Source: Mucilaginibacter sp. (GTDB taxonomy: Bacteria > Bacteroidota > Bacteroidia > Sphingobacteriales > Sphingobacteriaceae). Taken from it: a stretch of DNA of 64,000 nucleotides. Each line of letters opens with the position of its first letter. Position 1 is the first letter of the stretch. Positions 61,992-64,000 of this stretch are shown piece after piece. The position numbers and the translations under genes are program-made. Below the pieces are notes generated by a model. That model did not search any database and was not told where the DNA came from. It saw only the letters and a program-made list of their open reading frames with translations. Location: assembly GCA_028288305.1 (NCBI GenBank), contig JAQBOA010000016.1:146881-210880 (forward strand), in the 5' to 3' direction.

Positions 61992-63343
61992 TAATTATCC
62001 CTTGAGATGGAAATTGCACTATTAGTACCACCAAACCCATAATTGAGGCAGGTAATATGATTAATTTCTTTGGCGATGCTTTGCTGTGGGATGAGCTGTC
62101 TGTAGGCTTCCAGGGGCTTTATGGGGCCTTCCCATTTCTCTGATTTTTGAAAAGGCTCTAATTCCGGGTTGAGCGTTACCGAATTTAAACAGGGCAGAAC
62201 TTTTTGCTCTTTAAGCATTAATAAAGCAGTAATAAATTCTACTGAACCGGCAGCACCCAGCATGTGGCCAAATTGTGACTTGGGAGCACAAATATGATAC
62301 CCGTCTTCACCTAATACGTCAACTACACTCAATAATTCAATCGAATCTCCTGCGGGAGTTGAGGTGCCATGTACTTTTACAACATCCGGTTTTAACGCCG
62401 GGCTACTTAACAGACCTTTCCATAATCTTTTTTGTCCGGAAAATGATGGATAAAACATATCGCCATCACCATCTGAGTTATTAAAATATTCATCAATCAC
62501 TCCAATAATATTTGCACCACGGGCTTTTGCCTGTTCATACTCTTCCAACGCAACAATGCCGCATCCAAATGAACATACAAACCCATTCCTGTTTAAATCA
62601 AAAGGACGGGAGCTTTCCTGTGGACTGAACCCCCTGCTTAACACCTGCATGCCATCAAAGCCAATAAATGTTTCTAAAGAAGTTCCTTCAACGCCGCCGG
62701 CAATTATGCGGTCCTGTAATCCAAATTTTATAAGCCTATAAGCGTACCCTATATTTCCAAGGCCAGTTGCACAAGCAGAACCTATTGCTTCACAAATCCC
62801 CTTGTTTTTTATCAAACAAGACACATTAGCAGCCTCCCGGTAAACCATGGTACGGTCAACTGTATGTGAACCTGCCAGGCGTGTTTTTTTTCCTAATTCA
62901 TAAAAATTATGCCAGGCAACCCTTAAAATTGCATTTCCAGCGCCACCGGAGCCCATTATAACCCCTGTTTGCTCCGACTGTACTTCCTTGTTTGTCCAGC
63001 CAGCCATTTTAATGGCATCCAAACTGCCCAGCATAGCCCATATACAACCAATATCAGCTGTAGCTAAATTTCCATCAGGTATCCTGTTTAGTTTGTCAAT
63101 ATAAGTTTCAGGGTAATTATTGTCAGCCAGAGAAGAATAAATCACATCTAAACCCATCTCTTCCTCGGTAATAAAACCTGATACTGACGACCGGATATTT
63201 TTACCATAGGCAATTGCCTTATCCCATTCCCGGATTAAGCTTTTGTTTGAAAACAATTTGGTACTAAAATCGGTCAGATCAGAACAGTCAGGAAAAGCTC
63301 CGCCCATACCAACTACTGCAACTTTTCTACCGGGCATTTGCAT
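61991..63343 (-). CDS. Beta-ketoacyl-ACP synthase (FabF-like)
   Basis: A 450-residue condensing enzyme with all catalytic residues: Cys191 (IGSACATGLGNIGYA), His in KVHGTSTPAGDSIELL and His in KSQFGHMLGAAGS. The C-terminus NYGFGGTNSAISIS is typical. It is longer than the pigment ketosynthases, with an extended N-terminal region (residues about 25-110). It is two bases after the ACP gene and shares a base with the FabI-like gene. Its chain substrate is unknown. Confidence 0.92.
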   Translation of the reverse strand: MQMPGRKVAVVGMGGAFPDCSDLTDFSTKLFSNKSLIREWDKAIAYGKNIRSSVSGFITEEEMGLDVIYSSLADNNYPETYIDKLNRIPDGNLATADIGCIWAMLGSLDAIKMAGWTNKEVQSEQTGVIMGSGGAGNAILRVAWHNFYELGKKTRLAGSHTVDRTMVYREAANVSCLIKNKGICEAIGSACATGLGNIGYAYRLIKFGLQDRIIAGGVEGTSLETFIGFDGMQVLSRGFSPQESSRPFDLNRNGFVCSFGCGIVALEEYEQAKARGANIIGVIDEYFNNSDGDGDMFYPSFSGQKRLWKGLLSSPALKPDVVKVHGTSTPAGDSIELLSVVDVLGEDGYHICAPKSQFGHMLGAAGSVEFITALLMLKEQKVLPCLNSVTLNPELEPFQKSEKWEGPIKPLEAYRQLIPQQSIAKEINHITCLNYGFGGTNSAISISRDN

Positions 63344-63345
63344 AA

Positions 63346-63612
63346 TTATTCGCTTTCTTTTTCCTTAGTTTTTATAATCAGGTCAACTACGTTTTTAACC
63401 TTCGAACCTAAGTCATCAATATCATCATCGTCAAATTCAACTCCAAACTTTTGTTCAGTTTTAGCAACAATGTTTATCATTTCAGTCGATGGGGTATTTA
63501 AATCCGTAATAAAATCTGTCTGTTCAGTTACGCCGACCAGTTTCTGAGGGTCTATGGTCCTAACTGTTTTTAGAATTTCTACCAAACCATCAATTATTTC
63601 TTGTCTTTCCAT
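63346..63612 (-). CDS. Acyl carrier protein with atypical phosphopantetheine site
   Basis: An 88-residue acidic ACP. The site reads FITDLNTPSTEMINIVAKTE. The serine aligns with the DSL serine, but D-S-L is replaced by P-S-T. Helices and the C-terminal DDDDIDDLGSKVKNVVDLI are ACP-like. It shares one base with the hotdog gene and lies two bases before the KS, so it is the dedicated carrier of this operon. The unusual site may need the AcpS-like enzyme encoded downstream. Confidence 0.85.
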   Translation of the reverse strand: MERQEIIDGLVEILKTVRTIDPQKLVGVTEQTDFITDLNTPSTEMINIVAKTEQKFGVEFDDDDIDDLGSKVKNVVDLIIKTKEKESE

Positions 63613-64000
63613 TATTGCTCTAATTGTTTATTTAAAATTTCTTTTTTTATCGCCCTGCCTGTAATATCAGTCAAATCTGCTATAAGGGTAAAATCAGCGC
63701 TCAGATCATATGCAAATAATCGTTCTTCATTAAAATCGCTAAAATATCTATCTAAATTTAAGCCTTTGGGCGCTTTATAAATTCTGCCGTCACAAACCAC
63801 CTGCCTGAATTTATAGAATTTGATATGTCCAATGTTAATAAAAGTGTCGCCTTTCTCCAAATAGTTATGGAAAATAACGCTTCCTATACTTATAAACCTG
63901 GGCAAAAATTTATCCATTAACTCAATTGGAGTTAGTCCTTGTTTTTCGCACTCTAAAAAAACGTTACAGGATCCTGTGGTTGCCTGGGCAAAAGACTCTA
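63612..64000 (-). CDS. Hotdog-fold dehydratase/thioesterase-like protein, running off the right edge
   Basis: The frame is open from the stop at 63612 to the window edge. A start at 63917 is possible, but the sequence before it (ESFAQATTGSCNVFLECEKQ) continues in frame and looks like the central helix of a hotdog domain, so the true start is outside. KFYKFRQVVCDGRIY is like the strand block of FabZ-type proteins. It belongs to the right-hand operon and would act on the ACP-bound chain. At least 129 residues are visible. Confidence 0.7.
   Translation of the reverse strand, partial: ESFAQATTGSCNVFLECEKQGLTPIELMDKFLPRFISIGSVIFHNYLEKGDTFINIGHIKFYKFRQVVCDGRIYKAPKGLNLDRYFSDFNEERLFAYDLSADFTLIADLTDITGRAIKKEILNKQLEQ

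Overview
The window looks like a chromosome segment from a Bacteroidota member, most likely a Sphingobacteriaceae relative such as Mucilaginibacter or Pedobacter. This rests on AT-rich DNA, TAnnTTTG-type -7 boxes, the protein families present (DUF5996, tandem rhomboids next to mutL, a trifunctional MMPL/acyltransferase/methyltransferase) and abundant short intergenic repeats. The genus is an inference. No CRISPR array, integrase, transposase or prophage gene was seen.

Layout. 1-4.6 kb: stress and redox genes (AhpD-like fragment, 2-Cys peroxiredoxin), a tRNA-Ser(CGA) followed by a GC-rich tandem repeat, a DUF5996 protein, and a divergent HxlR regulator / azoreductase pair. 4.6-6.3 kb: a holo-ACP synthase and a cation/proton antiporter. 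6.4-31.0 kb: a large aryl-polyene/flexirubin-type lipid-pigment cluster. Its minus-strand arm (14.6 to 6.4 kb) encodes a GT2-DUF2062 protein, the trifunctional exporter fusion, a CrtI-like oxidoreductase and a C45 acyltransferase-like protein. Its plus-strand arm (15.1-27.0 kb) encodes a ketoreductase, ketosynthases plus a chain-length-factor-like partner, two ACPs, two hotdog dehydratases, a thioesterase, an acyltransferase, a flavin halogenase-like enzyme, a NodB-type protein, LolA-like and lipoprotein export parts, and two paralogous secreted proteins of unknown family. The plus arm ends in a tight set of UbiA prenyltransferase, type III PKS, methyltransferase and FAD oxidoreductase (27.2-31.0 kb). 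This set may supply a resorcinol, pyrone or quinone lipid.

31.3-34.0 kb: a gluconokinase-type FGGY kinase and a secreted beta-propeller. 34.6-43.7 kb: a signalling island with a 1845-residue PAS/GAF histidine kinase, response regulators, a receiver-HisKA_3 kinase, a NarL-type regulator and a receiver-PAS protein without an ATPase domain. 43.7-45.8 kb: selD-mnmH. 46-56 kb: DEAD-box helicase, EEP phosphatase, two rhomboids, mutL, an amidohydrolase and a serine hydrolase with a GH3-like N-terminal remnant. 56-59.3 kb: small genes and a TPR protein among dense intergenic repeats. 59.3-64.0 kb: a second, tightly overlapping minus-strand acyl/polyketide operon (hotdog enzyme running off the edge, ACP, KS, FabI-like reductase, its own PPTase, alpha/beta hydrolase, acyltransferase).

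How the genes could work together (inference from the aryl-polyene system). KS and CLF with the two ACPs, the ketoreductase and the two dehydratases would build an ACP-bound polyene. The oxidoreductases and the halogenase-like protein would tailor it. Acyltransferases would attach it to a lipid or polar partner. MMPL, LolA-like and lipoprotein components would move it to the outer membrane. The usual aryl starter genes (tyrosine ammonia lyase, aryl-ACP/CoA ligase) and the DarA/DarB dialkylresorcinol genes are absent from the window, while a type III PKS operon occupies the end of the cluster. That substitution is the most interesting feature here.
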